Assembly (NCBI GenBank): GCA_031553675.1
Contig: JAVBLF010000017.1
Span: 1-6,711, forward strand
DNA from: JAVBLF01 sp031553675
Lineage (GTDB): Bacteria; Bacillota; Clostridia; Christensenellales; CALWSW01
Length of the DNA: 6,711 nt
Direction of reading: 5' to 3'
The translations under genes and the position numbers were made by a program. This document shows, piece by piece, positions 5,863-6,711 of the stretch. The notes beneath the pieces were generated by a model. The model was not told where the DNA came from. It saw nothing but the letters and a program-made list of their open reading frames with translations, and made no database searches. Position 1 is the stretch's first letter, and each line of letters starts with the position of its first letter.

Positions 5863-5999
5863 GGGTGCCGAAAAACTGCATGTTCTGCGGGGTTACGTTT
5901 GCGAATTTATTTGTATTCAAGTTGTCACGGCGGGCGATTATCAACGCCAATCAAGGGTCGAACTTTGTTCAGGCAAAAATGGGATGATCCTTATGATAC

Positions 6000-6075
6000 G
6001 CGGGCGATTGATAATCGCCCCTACATCCCGATAGCCTTGTTTGTGCGCCTGTAGGGGCTATTATCAATCGCCCGC
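6000..6075. repeat. Hairpin element copy 1 of the repeat array
   Basis: The arms at 6000-6025 and 6050-6075 form a 26-bp stem with a single C/T mismatch and enclose a 24-nt loop. The left arm is GCGGGCGATTGATAATCGCC followed by CCTACA. As RNA or cruciform DNA this would be very stable. Its loop sequence is conserved in the other two copies, so it is part of the element and not random spacer. Confidence 0.85.
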
Positions 6076-6243
6076 TGCAACAGAATGGCCTTTCGACACG
6101 TTGCGGATTGTAACCCTTGATTCGCATTGATAATCGCCCCTACATCCCGATAGCCTTGTTGGTGCACCTGTAGGGGCGATTATCAATCGCCCCTTGCAGC
6201 AAAACAGCCTCGCGATACGTTAGGCTAGTAACCGTTGATTCGC
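6007..6243. repeat. Two tandem 118-119 bp direct repeat units
   Basis: Unit 1 (6007-6125) and unit 2 (6126-6243) each begin ATTGATAATCGCCCCTACA, pass through a hairpin, and end with a related spacer. That spacer shares TGCA, GCCT, ACGTT, GTAACC and TTGATTCGC in the same order. A third unit begins at 6244 (ATTGATAATCGCCCGC) but breaks off after about 16 bp. This shows tandem duplication in addition to the palindromes. Confidence 0.75.
6126..6187. repeat. Hairpin element copy 2 of the repeat array
   Basis: The arms ATTGATAATCGCCCCTACA (6126-6144) and its exact reverse complement (6169-6187) form a perfect 19-bp stem around a 24-nt loop. The loop differs from copy 1 at only a few bases. The outer GGGCG of the left arm is replaced here by TTCGC, so the stem is shorter than in the other copies. 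Confidence 0.85.
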
Positions 6244-6552
6244 ATTGATAATCGCCCGCTCTGAACATGCGGGGTTCACCCTGTTTGACGTTATCGATCG
6301 CCCGCTTGGGAAACCCCCTTCGACATTTCGAGCATCGGCTAAACGACACACACGAAGCCCCCTGTTTATCGCAACAGGGGGCTTTTATGTCCCAAATCAT
6401 ATGAGCCTGTATCGGGATTCTTCATGCGAATCAAGCGTTGAACTCCGCAGCTGAAGTGAGCCGTATTTCTAGAGCGGGCGATTGATAACGCCAATCAAGG
6501 GTTACCAACCTAACGTATCGCGAGGCTGTTTTGCTGCAACGGGCGATTGATA
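6181..6552. repeat. 79-bp inverted repeat enclosing 214 bp of non-repeat DNA
   Basis: The segment 6474-6552 is the reverse complement of 6181-6259 with about 9 mismatches in 79, by hand alignment. It includes an uninterrupted identical run of about 31 bp containing ACGTATCGCGAGGCTGTTTT. The enclosed DNA (6260-6473) has only degenerate module traces at 6287-6304 and 6427-6442, plus a strong terminator hairpin. No ORF inside has a plausible start, ribosome binding site or family resemblance. The shape is that of a small composite or MITE-like element. Confidence 0.75.
6355..6386 (+). terminator. Orphan rho-independent terminator
   Basis: A perfect 12-bp stem, AAGCCCCCTGTT (6355-6366) with AACAGGGGGCTT (6373-6384), has a 6-nt loop and ends in TTTT (6383-6386) on the plus strand. 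On the minus strand the stem is followed by CGTGTG without a T-run, so rightward termination is favoured. No gene precedes it on the plus strand for more than 2 kb, so it may end an unannotated small RNA or be a relic. Confidence 0.75.
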
Positions 6553-6608
6553 ACGCCAATCAAGGGTTGAACTTTGTTCAGGCAAAAATGGGATGATCCT
6601 TATGATAC

Positions 6609-6684
6609 GCGGGCGATTGGTAATCGCCCCTACATCCCGCTTGCCATGTTTTTGCGCCAGTAGGGGCGATTATCAATCGCCCGC
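6609..6684. repeat. Hairpin element copy 3 of the repeat array
   Basis: The arms at 6609-6633 and 6660-6684 pair over 25 bp. The single departure is a G opposite T, which would be a G-U pair in RNA. The 26-nt loop is related to those of copies 1 and 2 but differs at about five positions. It sits in the second copy of the roughly 172-bp block. Confidence 0.85.
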
Positions 6685-6711
6685 GGCAACCGAATGGCCT
6701 TACGCCAAGTT

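Larger units (their letters stand above)
5931..6711. repeat. Mosaic array of GGGCGATTRATAATCGCCC palindromic repeats (MITE-like), continues beyond the window
   Basis: About 780 bp with no credible gene contain about eleven copies, some degenerate, of a module around GGGCGATTGATAATCGCCC in both orientations. They start near 5931, 6001, 6051, 6112, 6169, 6235, 6287, 6474, 6540, 6609 and 6660. Many are joined to AATCAAGGGTTGAAC-type or CCCCTACA-type flanks. A block at 5931-6102 recurs at 6540-6711 in the same orientation with roughly 90 per cent identity by hand alignment. No transposase gene or clear target-site duplication was found. The organisation suggests non-autonomous palindromic elements that have inserted, duplicated and recombined. 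The array lies upstream of the aldolase operon, starting about 125 bp before its start codon. Confidence 0.85.

Noticed and set aside
5807..5950. 48-codon upstream extension of the aldolase
   Set aside because: It runs through the leader hairpin and into the repeat, and resembles no aldolase. The ATG at 5806 has a strong ribosome binding site.
6140..6454. Short open frames on both strands within the repeat region (about 69-86 codons)
   Set aside because: They run across palindromes and the terminator hairpin, with no ribosome binding site and no protein resemblance.
5931..6711. CRISPR array
   Set aside because: Repeat copies are irregularly spaced and in both orientations, and the intervening sequences are related to each other. 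No cas gene is visible.

Overview
The window is bacterial chromosomal DNA with compact coding, strong Shine-Dalgarno sequences and a GC content that looks high (roughly the upper 50s per cent by eye). Gene content, sigma-70 type promoters, AGGAGG-type ribosome binding sites and protein style suggest an anaerobic Firmicutes-like bacterium, possibly Negativicutes. No rRNA or other marker gene is present, so this placement is only an inference.

Left part (1-1956, minus strand): a Holliday-junction operon read leftwards, ruvC - ruvA - small tRNA-binding-domain gene - ruvB. RuvB enters the window with only its first 21 codons. A good promoter lies just upstream of ruvC (1928-1956). The ruvC-ruvA gap holds a cluster of perfect palindromes. 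The gap before ruvB holds a branched, RNA-like set of stems. The CsaA/MetRS-C-like gene between ruvA and ruvB is a passenger not expected in a ruv operon.

Middle (1957-3460, plus strand): argG, argininosuccinate synthase, transcribed divergently from ruvC from a near-consensus promoter. The promoter is preceded by short direct repeats and an ArgR-box-like sequence. No argH follows. argG is followed by three 19-bp tandem repeats and a hairpin between convergent genes.

Right-middle (3486-5862, minus strand): a two-gene operon, a class II (zinc) aldolase followed by a PaaK-like AMP-forming acyl-CoA ligase. The two overlap by ATGA and are therefore probably translationally coupled. The aldolase leader carries a stable hairpin that could compete with a pairing next to the ribosome binding site.

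Right end (5931-6711, running off the window): about 780 bp without a credible gene. It is built from many copies of a GGGCGATTGATAATCGCCC-type palindrome arranged as 75-bp hairpins, 118-119 bp tandem units and a large inverted repeat. The inverted repeat encloses 214 bp of non-repeat DNA with a strong orphan plus-strand terminator. This MITE-like mosaic is the most unusual part of the window.
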